Of a stretch of DNA of 64,000 nt, positions 1 through 7,973 are shown one piece after another. This DNA comes from CAZISM01 sp964541895. GTDB lineage: Bacteria; Zhuqueibacterota; Zhuqueibacteria; Residuimicrobiales; Residuimicrobiaceae. Position 1 is the stretch's first letter, and each line of letters opens with the position of its first letter. Location: positions 62,001-126,000 of the forward strand of contig CAZISM010000003.1 of NCBI GenBank assembly GCA_964541895.1, in the 5' to 3' direction. The notes under the pieces are model-generated. The model worked only from the letters and a program-made list of their open reading frames with translations. It made no database searches and was not told where the DNA came from. A program made the translations under genes and the position numbers.

Positions 1-13
1 CACAGGGGTTCAT
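1..13 (-). CDS. Possible first codons of the next gene of the operon (cut by window edge)
   Basis: An ATG at 13-11 on the minus strand opens a frame reading M-N-P-C before the window ends. It lies 5 bases past the TAG of the DRTGG gene, which suits an operon. No strong ribosome site is visible, and four codons are too few to identify anything. Confidence 0.3.
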
Positions 14-18
14 CGCCG

Positions 19-357
19 CTATCCGCGCAGGCCCATCTGAAACAGCATGCCCACCACATCGAATGCCGACAGGGACGTGCTCAGCACCGGGATCTGCTTT
101 TCACTGGCTTTGGCCGCCGCCTCCTGGTCCAGGCAAAGGTTGTTGGGCAGGATCACGCCGGCCAAGCCTTTAAAAAAGGCGATGGCGATGACATTGACAT
201 TGATCTGGTTGGTAACCCAGACGCTGCCTTTGCGGCCGTGAACCATGACATCGCTGAGAATGTCTGAAATGATGCCTTGCGACACAGCGGTGTCCATGCG
301 TTCGGCGCCGCTGAGCACCGTCGCGTTTAAAGCGTTTTGCAGGTCATTAAAAAGCAT
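19..357 (-). CDS. DRTGG-domain protein of a hydrogenase-linked signalling cluster
   Basis: A 112-residue protein that consists of a single DRTGG-type domain. Recognisable features are the segment around ISDILSDVM, a middle part with VTNQINVNVIAIA, and the closing LSTSLSAFDVVGMLFQMG. Small stand-alone proteins of this family are commonly found beside [FeFe]-hydrogenase sensor genes in anaerobes; their exact role is unknown, although a ligand-binding regulatory function is usually assumed. I chose the ATG at 357 because GGGAG lies about 13 bases upstream and the domain begins there; the open frame extends further upstream without a better start. It follows the receiver-PAS-kinase gene by 34 bases and is the last complete gene of the long minus-strand operon in this window. 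Confidence 0.75.
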   Translation of the reverse strand: MLFNDLQNALNATVLSGAERMDTAVSQGIISDILSDVMVHGRKGSVWVTNQINVNVIAIAFFKGLAGVILPNNLCLDQEAAAKASEKQIPVLSTSLSAFDVVGMLFQMGLRG

Positions 358-391
358 GCTGGTACGTTCAACTCCCGTTCGATCCTTTCCA

Positions 392-1885
392 TCAGGCGAG
401 GCGACTCCCCGCGACCGGCAGCAGCACACGAAAGGTGGATCCCTTGTGCCTCTCGCTCGTTACTTCCAGGTAGCCTCGATGGGCCTGGACGATTTTCTTG
501 GCGATGGCGAGACCCAAGCCGGTTCCGGCGATTTTGCATGCTACCGCATCGCGGCCCCGAAAAAATTCATCAAACACTTTTTGCTGTTCATCCGCATCGA
601 TGCCGATGCCGGTGTCTTCGACGCTGACGATCAACTGCCCGTCGCGGGGGCCGGCGGCCACGGTCACGCGGCCGTTGGCCGGCGTATATTTGATGGCATT
701 GCTGATCAGGTTGGCAAAAACACGCCCCAACTCTTCGCTGTCGCCGAGCACGCTGGGCAGGTGATCCGGGCACACCAGTTCCAGGCTGATCCCTTTGTTG
801 AGCGCTTCATTCTGATAAAACTGTACAGCCTCGCGCAGCAGCGGCGCCAGGTTCAGCGTCGTCATGGTTTTTGTCTTCAGCTCCCGGTCAGCGCGCGACA
901 TATCGAGCAGATCGTTGATGAGATCGAGCAGGCTGTTGGCCTTGTCGCGGGAGCGCAGGATGATCTCTTTCTCCTTTTCCGGTTGCTTGACGGTCAGGCC
1001 GTCGACGATCAGATTCAGATAGCCGGCAATAGCGGCCACAGGCGACTTTAGCTCGTGAGAGACCAGGCGGACAAAATCCGATTTTATCTTTTCCAGCTTT
1101 TTATCTTGCGTTATATCCATCAGCACGGTGACGGTGCCCAGGCAGTCGCCGCGATCGTCGATGATGGGACTGATATGAGACAGGAGCGTGCGGCCGTCGC
1201 TGGTGGGAATTTCCATACGCTTCACGGTCACCGTGCGTGCGACCGTGTCCAGCGTTTCCGCTATCTGACCTTCCAGATTGGGATTGTCCAGCAATCCCGA
1301 GACCGTGTGGCCGATCACCGGCGTGATTTTGGGGCGAATGATATTCATCGCCGCCGGATTCATAAGCACGATCTGGCCGGTACGGTTGGTGGCGATCAAA
1401 CCCTCGCTCAGGCAGTTGAGGATGGTTACGGTACGGGATTTTTCGTTGGCGCATTCCAGCAGGTTGCGATCGCGCTCCAGGCGCAGCTGCTCGGCCTGCT
1501 GGGTCAACCACCTTTTTTCCAGGGCGCGATGCACCTTGCTGCGCAAATCTTCAGGCATAAACGGCTTTGGCAAATAGTCGTAAGCGCCCTTGCGCATGGC
1601 ATCCACGGCGGTTTCGATGGTGGCGTAACCGGTGATGACCATGATCACCACATCGGTGTCGGTCGCGCGAATTTTGTCGATCAGCTCCAGGCCGCTCATT
1701 TCCGGCATCATCAAATCCAGCACCACCAGGTCAAAGCCGCCTTGCGAGAAACACTCCCAGCCCTTGCGACCGTTCTCCGCCAGCACCACGTCAGAGTAGG
1801 TCTCTTCCAGAATGCGCAAACAACCGATGCGAATGATCTCTTCATCATCGACGATCAGTATTTTCGCATTCTCATGCGTCGTCAT
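392..1885 (-). CDS. Hybrid response regulator / PAS / histidine kinase
   Basis: A soluble 497-residue signalling protein. An N-terminal receiver (about 1-125) has the acidic pair DDEE, the phosphorylation site LVVLDLMMP and the conserved lysine in LPKPF. A PAS-like domain (about 150-260) follows, then a HisKA domain with the H-box VSHELKSP and an ATPase domain with N-box NLISNAIKYTP, G1 DTGIGID and G2 GTGLGLAIAKK. No membrane helix is seen. The N-terminal receiver means it can take phosphate from another kinase, plausibly one of the two hydrogenase-like kinases upstream, and pass the signal on. Its start overlaps the end of the preceding receiver gene by 14 bases, so translation is probably coupled. 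The output is not visible: no DNA-binding regulator is encoded in this part of the operon. Confidence 0.92.
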   Translation of the reverse strand: MTTHENAKILIVDDEEIIRIGCLRILEETYSDVVLAENGRKGWECFSQGGFDLVVLDLMMPEMSGLELIDKIRATDTDVVIMVITGYATIETAVDAMRKGAYDYLPKPFMPEDLRSKVHRALEKRWLTQQAEQLRLERDRNLLECANEKSRTVTILNCLSEGLIATNRTGQIVLMNPAAMNIIRPKITPVIGHTVSGLLDNPNLEGQIAETLDTVARTVTVKRMEIPTSDGRTLLSHISPIIDDRGDCLGTVTVLMDITQDKKLEKIKSDFVRLVSHELKSPVAAIAGYLNLIVDGLTVKQPEKEKEIILRSRDKANSLLDLINDLLDMSRADRELKTKTMTTLNLAPLLREAVQFYQNEALNKGISLELVCPDHLPSVLGDSEELGRVFANLISNAIKYTPANGRVTVAAGPRDGQLIVSVEDTGIGIDADEQQKVFDEFFRGRDAVACKIAGTGLGLAIAKKIVQAHRGYLEVTSERHKGSTFRVLLPVAGSRLA

Positions 1886-2285
1886 CCCTCTTGGCCTTTC
1901 CCAATAATCGTTCCACCCGTTCCAGCAATTCAGCCGGCTTGAGCGGCTTGGCTGCCAGATCGTCCACCTTCATCCACTCCTGGTCCTTATCGAGACGGAA
2001 GGTAAAGCCGGTGCGTTCCTGGGCCGAAGTCAGCAACAGAATCGGCCATGAACGGGTGCGTTCGTCCTGACGAACCGCATAGGCCAGCGTAAAGCCCGAA
2101 TCCATCTCTTCCATAATCAGGTCGAGAATCAGCATGTCATACCTCTGGCGGCGGATGCGTTCCAGCGCATCCGGAACCGAGGAGGCCTCATCGACTTCAT
2201 AGCCGGCTGATTCGAGAATCATCCTGTTGATCTCTAAAAAAGCCTGGTCATCGTCCACCAGCAAAATTTTTTGTGTGGCTTTCAT
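1872..2285 (-). CDS. Single-domain response regulator
   Basis: A 137-residue stand-alone receiver. It has DDDQ near the N-terminus, a phosphorylation site in MLILDLIMEE and the lysine in AAKPLKP. Between beta-4 and beta-5 there is an insert (FTFRLDKDQEWMKVDD) that also occurs in the neighbouring receiver, so the two are paralogues. There is no output domain; it probably relays phosphate or binds a partner protein. The gene sits between another receiver gene and the hybrid kinase, overlapping the latter by 14 bases. Confidence 0.88.
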   Translation of the reverse strand: MKATQKILLVDDDQAFLEINRMILESAGYEVDEASSVPDALERIRRQRYDMLILDLIMEEMDSGFTLAYAVRQDERTRSWPILLLTSAQERTGFTFRLDKDQEWMKVDDLAAKPLKPAELLERVERLLGKAKRDDDA

Positions 2286-2325
2286 ACAAGTCTGTTACCT
2301 CTAGTACAACCGTCCACCCACCCCG

Positions 2326-2775
2326 CTACTTCATTTTCAGGCCAATGCCCTTGTCCGGCTTTTGTCCCTGTTCCTGGTCGCGCCCCTTTTGACCCAGCAG
2401 TCGTTCCACCTTTTGCAGCAACTGGTCGGCGCGCACCGGTTTTTCCAGGAATTCATCCACCGGAAGAAAATCACCGTCCTCCGGAGAAAAACGGAAATCG
2501 GAATGATCGTGTATAGCGGTGATCATGAGGATAGGGATGGCCGCCGTTTCCGGATCCTGGCGGATTTTATATGCCAAATGAAAACCCTCTGTTCCAGAAG
2601 GCATCATGACATCCAGGCAGATCAAGTCCGGCTGCCAGATTTTTATCTTTTCCAGAGCCGTCGCGGCATCCATCGCGGCTTCCACAATGTAGCCGCTGCT
2701 TTCGAGAATCGTTCGATTGATCATAATGAAATCCTGATCATCGTCGATCAATAAAATCTTGCTCTGTTTGGCCAT
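2326..2775 (-). CDS. Single-domain response regulator
   Basis: A 149-residue receiver with DDDQD, phosphorylation site LICLDVMMPSG and lysine in LEKPVRA. It shares with the next gene the beta-4/beta-5 insert, here FRFSPEDGDFLPVDEF. The C-terminal tail (KGRDQEQGQKPDKG) is hydrophilic and looks disordered. The start at 2775 is favoured over an earlier in-frame start because AGGAG lies 7 bases upstream. The gene is 57 bases from the H-cluster kinase gene upstream in the operon and is a likely acceptor of its phosphate; that pairing is inference from position. Confidence 0.88.
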   Translation of the reverse strand: MAKQSKILLIDDDQDFIMINRTILESSGYIVEAAMDAATALEKIKIWQPDLICLDVMMPSGTEGFHLAYKIRQDPETAAIPILMITAIHDHSDFRFSPEDGDFLPVDEFLEKPVRADQLLQKVERLLGQKGRDQEQGQKPDKGIGLKMK

Positions 2776-2832
2776 AAGCGGCTCCTGTTCATGTCCTGTC
2801 ACCAACGAAACGCTTTCCTGATGCCTCTGTTG

Positions 2833-4821
2833 CTAGCGGGCTACGGGCAGCTCGATGGTAAAACAGCTGCCAGCATCCAGCCGGCTTTGCACCAGAATAT
2901 CGCCGTTATGTTTCTGCACAATACCATACGCAATAGCCAGACCCAGTCCCGTTCCTGTGCCGCGGGGCTTGGTGGTAAAAAAAGGTTCAAAAATTTTATC
3001 CATGACCTCTTTGCTCATGCCACAGCCGGTATCGGCGATCCGGACCCGCACCCGGTCGGTCTCACCGGCTTGTTCCGTCTTAACCGTCAAGACACCGCGA
3101 CCCTGCATGGCGTCGACGGCGTTCAGGATAATGTTCAAAAAAACCTGTTGCATCTGCCCGACGTCGGCGAACACGTTGGGCAGCTGGCTGTCGTAGGACT
3201 GCTCCAGTTGTATATTATGAAACAACGCCTGTTGGCTGACCAGCGCCAGCGTAGAAGCAAGAATTTTGTTCAGATTTACGATGGCCGCATCGATGCGCGT
3301 TTGCCGGGAAAAATCCAGCAAGCCACGCACAATCTTGCGGCAACGCTCGGTTTCAGCGATGATCCGCTGCATATCCGCCGCATCCCGGCTCTCTTTTTTG
3401 GTTTTTTCCAGCAGCAAGCTGGTGTAGATCAGTATACCGCCGAGCGGATTGTTGAGCTCATGGGCGACCCCGGCCGCCAGTTGTCCGACCGAGGCCATCT
3501 TTTCCGAGTGCAACAGATGCTGCTGCGTTTTCTGCAGCGTCTCCAGGGACGATTTCAATTCTACGTTGGATTGCAACAGCTCCTGCTGAATCTGTTCCAG
3601 CTTTTCCACCATGTACGGCAGGCACATTTCAGCTTCGGCAAATCCCTGAATGACCGCCACCGCCTTGTCGCGACAGCTCGGATAGCCGCAGGCGCCGCAA
3701 TTGAGTTCATCCTCCTCGGTTCGCTTGCCGGTGATGGCCAGCACCCGGCGAATCTCCTGCTCGTCCGCGGTCAACAGTGGCATCGATTCAAAGGTGTATT
3801 CACGGCTGAGGTCGACGTTGCGAAAAATCTCTTCCGTACTCTGCTCGCGGCCAGGACGTTCCTGCACGAAATGGATGATGCGATCGCGGCGAATAAACAC
3901 CGACAGCGCATTGGCCATCTGCGGCCCGTTTATGCATCCTTCACAAAAGAGCAGATCCAGAAAGCGCGCCTCCATTTTCCCTTCCGCGGTCTTTTGGATG
4001 GCTTCGACGACGCGGTCCTGACCTTCGGTGACGGTGACTTCCTGGCGCAACACCCCGTACTGCATGGCCGCGGCCTCCAGCAACCCTCCGGAGAGCGGAA
4101 AAGCCCGTCCCAGCTCGGCCGGCGGCCCGTCAAACGGCGTCTCCTCGCATTGGCCGGCGTCGATGCCCTGCTCGTCCCAAAGGGTCAATACTTCGTTGTA
4201 CGTCAAGACTTCATCGATCACATCGGCGACCTTGGGATCAAACATCTCCTTTTTCTTGGCGATACAGGGGCCGATAAAAACCACCCTGGCATCGTCCGCA
4301 ACGATGTGGCGCAACAACCGCGCGACCGCGACCATGGGGGAAACGATGGGCGCAAGGACCAGAAGCAATTCAGGGTAAAACTTTTCGATGTAATTCACCA
4401 CCGCCGGGCAGCTTGAACTGATGACCGTGGGCATCACGTCCCGTTCCACCAGCCGGGTGTAGGCTTTAGCGACGCCGTCGGCCCCGAGCCCGACCTCCCA
4501 CACCTGGGCGAATCCCGAATGACGCAGAGCCGAAACCACCTGCAAGGGCCGCAGATGCGCAAACGCAGCCGGAAAAGAGGGAGCCAGCACCGCCAACACC
4601 GGCTCGCTGCCGGCCAACAGCTCCCGGCATCCTGACAAACCGTCGCGGATCTTTTTAGCCTTTTGCGTGCAAACGCGGACACAATTGCCGCACGCCACGC
4701 AACGCTCGGCCATGACTTTGGCCTGGCCCGCTTCCACTCGGATCGCTTTGGCCGGGCAACGACGAATACAAGAGTAGCACCTCTTGCAGCGGGACTCGAT
4801 TGTCGTCACTATAGGCTGCAT
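2833..4821 (-). CDS. [FeFe]-hydrogenase-like sensor histidine kinase (paralogue 1, Ser at proton-relay position)
   Basis: A 662-residue soluble fusion. Residues 12-22 and 41-51 hold two ferredoxin-type 4Fe-4S motifs. A [FeFe]-hydrogenase large-subunit domain (about 75-350) follows, then another Fe-S motif (CGACGYPSC), a coiled coil, a HisKA domain (H-box VAHELNNP) and an ATPase domain (DTGCGM, GTGTGLGLA). The cysteines that would hold the H-cluster cubane are kept: Cys138 in SSSCP, GPCIAKK, and FCEGC. The proton-relay cysteine of true hydrogenases (TSCCP) is serine 137. This matches sensory rather than catalytic hydrogenases, so it probably senses H2 or redox state and phosphorylates a nearby receiver. 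The ATG at 4821 gives the same length (662) as the paralogue downstream in this window and lies 10 bases after the preceding stop. Confidence 0.9.
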   Translation of the reverse strand: MQPIVTTIESRCKRCYSCIRRCPAKAIRVEAGQAKVMAERCVACGNCVRVCTQKAKKIRDGLSGCRELLAGSEPVLAVLAPSFPAAFAHLRPLQVVSALRHSGFAQVWEVGLGADGVAKAYTRLVERDVMPTVISSSCPAVVNYIEKFYPELLLVLAPIVSPMVAVARLLRHIVADDARVVFIGPCIAKKKEMFDPKVADVIDEVLTYNEVLTLWDEQGIDAGQCEETPFDGPPAELGRAFPLSGGLLEAAAMQYGVLRQEVTVTEGQDRVVEAIQKTAEGKMEARFLDLLFCEGCINGPQMANALSVFIRRDRIIHFVQERPGREQSTEEIFRNVDLSREYTFESMPLLTADEQEIRRVLAITGKRTEEDELNCGACGYPSCRDKAVAVIQGFAEAEMCLPYMVEKLEQIQQELLQSNVELKSSLETLQKTQQHLLHSEKMASVGQLAAGVAHELNNPLGGILIYTSLLLEKTKKESRDAADMQRIIAETERCRKIVRGLLDFSRQTRIDAAIVNLNKILASTLALVSQQALFHNIQLEQSYDSQLPNVFADVGQMQQVFLNIILNAVDAMQGRGVLTVKTEQAGETDRVRVRIADTGCGMSKEVMDKIFEPFFTTKPRGTGTGLGLAIAYGIVQKHNGDILVQSRLDAGSCFTIELPVAR

Positions 4822-4831
4822 GCACTGTGAT

Positions 4832-5323
4832 CTAGTTTCCGAAAATAAAATAGAGCGCAAAAACCAGAACGATGAATCCCACCAGACTGGAAATCGCTAT
4901 TTGCAGGATATGCCGCCTCTCCTTGCGCAGGAGGATGTTCTCCCGCTTGAGATGCTGATGCTCGATGACATGGCGCAACACATGCGACAATTTTTCCGGC
5001 GGGAACGGTTTGGTGATAAAATCGTAGGCGCCTTCTTTCATGGACTGAATGGCGTTTTCGACCGTGGCAAAGGCCGTGATCATGATAATCGGCAGCTCCG
5101 GCCGTCGCTCCCGCACCTTGCGCACCAGGGTGATGCCGTCCATCCCCGGCATCTTGATATCGGCAACCAGTACGACCGGCTCGATCTGATCCATCCTCTG
5201 CAACGCCTCCATCCCGGATTCAGCCGCGGCGACCCCAAAGCCGTCTTCCTGCAACCACTCCACCAGGGACTCGCGCATCACTTTTTCGTCGTCGACGATC
5301 AGAACGATATCGTCTTTGGTCAT
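4832..5323 (-). CDS. Receiver domain with C-terminal membrane anchor
   Basis: A 163-residue protein. Residues 1-125 form a typical receiver with DDEKVM, phosphorylation site VLVADIKMPGMDG and lysine in ITKPFPP. A charged helix (KRENILLRKERRH) follows, and residues of about 143-161 form one hydrophobic helix (ISSLVGFIVLVFALYFIF) at the very C-terminus. A receiver tethered to the membrane with no output domain is unusual. It lies between the two H-cluster kinases and beside a membrane-bound hydrogenase operon, so it could carry the redox signal to the membrane complex; this is inference. The start at 5323 has GGAGG about 9 bases upstream. The stop lies 10 bases before the next kinase start. Confidence 0.85.
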   Translation of the reverse strand: MTKDDIVLIVDDEKVMRESLVEWLQEDGFGVAAAESGMEALQRMDQIEPVVLVADIKMPGMDGITLVRKVRERRPELPIIMITAFATVENAIQSMKEGAYDFITKPFPPEKLSHVLRHVIEHQHLKRENILLRKERRHILQIAISSLVGFIVLVFALYFIFGN

Positions 5324-5395
5324 GGTGTCCGTCCTCCGCAATAAGGTGAGTCGGCGTCGGCAGCAGCACTCCGGGCGACTCTGTTTATGGTTTTC

Positions 5396-7384
5396 CTATG
5401 CCTGGGGGCAGCCGGGCAAGCGGATCAGGAAGGTGGTACCTTTGCCGACCTGGCTGTTCACCAGAATGGTTCCGTGGTGCCGGGCAATAATGCTGTATAC
5501 CACGGACAAACCCAGTCCGGTTCCCTTTTTCTCCAATTTGGTGGAAAAAAACGGATCAAAAATTTTGCTCACGTTTTCAGCCGGAATGCCGCACCCGGTA
5601 TCGGAAATGGCGATCTCTATGGTCTGCGACGGTCCGCGGCCGACGCGCACCGTTACGAGACCTCCGTCCGGCATAGCCTGGGCGGAGTTGATCAGCACAT
5701 TCAACAACACCTGCTGCATCTGTTTGAAATCGGCACGGATGCTCAAATCCGTTTCTGCGATCTCTTCACGGATAGCGATATTCTGCAGCGAAAACTGATG
5801 ACTCAGTAGAAAAAGCGATTTTTTTATCAAATCTGCAACAACTATTTTGCTAGTGTCCGGGTCCGTAGGCCGGGCGAAATTGAGCAGCTCCTGCACGATC
5901 TCGGAAATGCGGCGGGTTTCCGTTTCCATGATCTCCAGATACCGGCTTATATCGTGCAGGGCCGCACCACTCAACACCTGCTCTGTCTTTTTTCGCATCA
6001 GACGAATATAGTTGATGACGCCAGCCAGCGGGTTGTTGATTTCATGAGCCACGCCGGCAGCCACCTCTCCCATGGAGGCGAGCCGTGCGGAACGAATAAT
6101 CCTCTCCTGCGCCTCCAGCAACTCCTGATTCATCGCCTGCAACCGCTCGATCATGTACGGCAGGCACATTTCCACCTCGGCCCGGCCCTGGAACACCGCG
6201 ATCGCTTTCTCGCGACAACTGGCGTAGCCGCAGGCGCCACAGTTGAGCTCGTCTTCCGGCTCGAGCTTGTTGATCTGCCGAAAGATGTTCATGATCTCCT
6301 CTTGCGAGGGGAACGGCAGTGTCGTCGCCATGCGGGTAAATTTTCTCGATAAATCCACCGTCGAGGCTTCGGGCCCGGAGTCCGCCTGCGGCCGGCGCAC
6401 CAGTTCGCGCACGTAATCGGCGACCAGCGTTTTGCGCAGGTATACCGAGGTGTCGCCGGTCATGGCCGGTCCGTCGATACACCCCTGACAAAAGAGCAGA
6501 TCGAGAAAACAGGCCTCCACATGCCCTTCCTCGACATGCGAAAGAACGGCCTGCACCCGATCGGCGCCCTCGCAGACGATTATCTCGTTATTCAACAGGT
6601 CATTCTGCAAGGCCGCCGTCCGCAACAGGCCTCCGGATACCGGAAAAATGCCGCCAAGGTCAGCCCAGGGTTGATCCGGCGCCACCTCTGCCTCTTCTTC
6701 AGGGTGGATGCCCTTTTCTTCCAGCAATCCGCGCAATTCCGCGAACGTCAGCACCTCGTCGATGATGCCGCTAACCCGGAGATCGCTCTTTTCCATTTTT
6801 TTGGCGATACACGGACCGATGAACACAATGCGAGCGTCTGCCGAACACCTTTGCCGAATGAGCCGGCCGGTTGCGATCATGGGTGAGACAATGGGAGCGA
6901 GAAAAAGCAACAGGGCCGGTTTATGTTTTTCAATATAACTGACAACAGCCGGACAGGGTGAGCTGATCAAGGTAGTAAACGTGCATTGCCGCACCAGCTG
7001 GTGATACCCGGCGGCTACCAGATCGGCGCCCGCACCGGCGGAAATAACCTGCGCAAAACCAAGCCGATGCAACGCCGCGATCGTTTGATGGGGTTTCCAT
7101 TGCGGAAAAGCGGCTGGAAAAGAGGGCGCCAGAATCGCATAACACTCGGCCCTGTCCTGCAAATAGAGCTCGGTAGCCGGTATGCCGCTTTCGATCTGTT
7201 TCGCCTTTTGGCTGCACACCCGCACACACCAGCCGCAACCGACACATCGTTCCGGCATGACCATGGCCTGCCCTTTCTCGATGCGGATCGCTTTGGCAGG
7301 ACAATTTCTGATGCAGGCGTAGCACCGTTTGCATCGGTCTTTAATGGTCTCGACGACGGAAATGGTTTGCTCCTTCCTCTGCAT
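5396..7384 (-). CDS. [FeFe]-hydrogenase-like sensor histidine kinase (paralogue 2, Pro at proton-relay position)
   Basis: A 662-residue paralogue of the kinase at 2833-4821, with the same order of parts: two 4Fe-4S motifs (cysteines 18-28 and 47-57), a hydrogenase-like domain, the motif CGACGYASC, a HisKA domain (H-box VAHEINNP) and an ATPase domain (DTGCGI, GTGLGLS). The L1 motif reads SSPCP: the cubane ligand Cys144 is kept, but the catalytic proton-relay cysteine is proline 143. GPCIAKK and FCQGC are present. With proline there, H2 turnover by the normal route looks impossible, so a sensing or electron-relay role is likely. The ATG at 7384, with GGAG about 11 bases upstream, is preferred to a GTG 12 bases earlier. 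It follows the hydrogenase small-subunit gene by 28 bases. Confidence 0.9.
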   Translation of the reverse strand: MQRKEQTISVVETIKDRCKRCYACIRNCPAKAIRIEKGQAMVMPERCVGCGWCVRVCSQKAKQIESGIPATELYLQDRAECYAILAPSFPAAFPQWKPHQTIAALHRLGFAQVISAGAGADLVAAGYHQLVRQCTFTTLISSPCPAVVSYIEKHKPALLLFLAPIVSPMIATGRLIRQRCSADARIVFIGPCIAKKMEKSDLRVSGIIDEVLTFAELRGLLEEKGIHPEEEAEVAPDQPWADLGGIFPVSGGLLRTAALQNDLLNNEIIVCEGADRVQAVLSHVEEGHVEACFLDLLFCQGCIDGPAMTGDTSVYLRKTLVADYVRELVRRPQADSGPEASTVDLSRKFTRMATTLPFPSQEEIMNIFRQINKLEPEDELNCGACGYASCREKAIAVFQGRAEVEMCLPYMIERLQAMNQELLEAQERIIRSARLASMGEVAAGVAHEINNPLAGVINYIRLMRKKTEQVLSGAALHDISRYLEIMETETRRISEIVQELLNFARPTDPDTSKIVVADLIKKSLFLLSHQFSLQNIAIREEIAETDLSIRADFKQMQQVLLNVLINSAQAMPDGGLVTVRVGRGPSQTIEIAISDTGCGIPAENVSKIFDPFFSTKLEKKGTGLGLSVVYSIIARHHGTILVNSQVGKGTTFLIRLPGCPQA

Positions 7385-7412
7385 GAGCAAATCCACTCCG
7401 GAGGGGCTGTGT

Positions 7413-7925
7413 TCAGCCTGGCGACTGGGAAAATGGCGTGATCATCGGCGACTCGTCCGGCTCGTATTCCGGAACATCTCTTTTGCGCTTGCGCTGAACC
7501 TGTTTGGGTGCCAATCCCAGAGCCACAGCCACGCCATAGAGAATCGCTTCCGGACGTGGAGGACAACCAGGAATATAAAAATTGACGTTGATCACCTTGT
7601 CGACCCCGCCATACATATTATAGCTGTCATAAAAGACATCGCCGCCGCAGGCGCAGGAGCCGATGGCGAACACCAGCTTGGGATTCGGCGTGGCCTGATA
7701 CAATCGCCTCAGGGCCGGCGCCACCTGGCGGCTGACGCCGCCGGTGACCAGCAGCACATCCGCATGCCTCGGCGAACCCACCAGCTTGATCCCGAACCGC
7801 TCTGCATCGTAATAGGGCGTCAATACGTTGATGATTTCGATATCACAGCCGTTGCAGGCGGCACAGTTGGTGTGATACACCCAGAGCGCTTTGGGAAAAC
7901 TCGATTTGATCCATTTTTCAATCAT
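7413..7925 (-). CDS. hyfI: Group 4 [NiFe]-hydrogenase small subunit (HyfI/HycG/NuoB-like)
   Basis: The 170-residue small subunit carries the proximal 4Fe-4S cluster that passes electrons from the nickel site in the large subunit. The ligand set is visible: CAACNGC at 21-27, the cysteine in GSCACGG at about 91, and the cysteine in PGCPPRP at about 121. It lacks the long N-terminal flavodoxin-like region and twin-arginine signal of periplasmic hydrogenases, as expected for the cytoplasmic group 4 type. The acidic and basic C-terminal tail (about 145-170) is variable in the family. It is the last hydrogenase structural gene of the operon, 48 bases after hyfF, and is followed directly by the sensor kinases. 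Confidence 0.93.
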   Translation of the reverse strand: MIEKWIKSSFPKALWVYHTNCAACNGCDIEIINVLTPYYDAERFGIKLVGSPRHADVLLVTGGVSRQVAPALRRLYQATPNPKLVFAIGSCACGGDVFYDSYNMYGGVDKVINVNFYIPGCPPRPEAILYGVAVALGLAPKQVQRKRKRDVPEYEPDESPMITPFSQSPG

Positions 7926-7973
7926 AAGCGGTACGTCCGATTTAGTGCAAAGCCTGTTTTACTGACGAAACTG

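Noticed and set aside
2791..4416. Long open frame (541 codons) on the plus strand
   Set aside because: It lies wholly antisense to the hydrogenase-like kinase, has no recognisable protein features and is typical of GC-rich codon bias. The same holds for long antisense frames at 245-1051, 7329-8732, 13947-15467 and 57548-59152.
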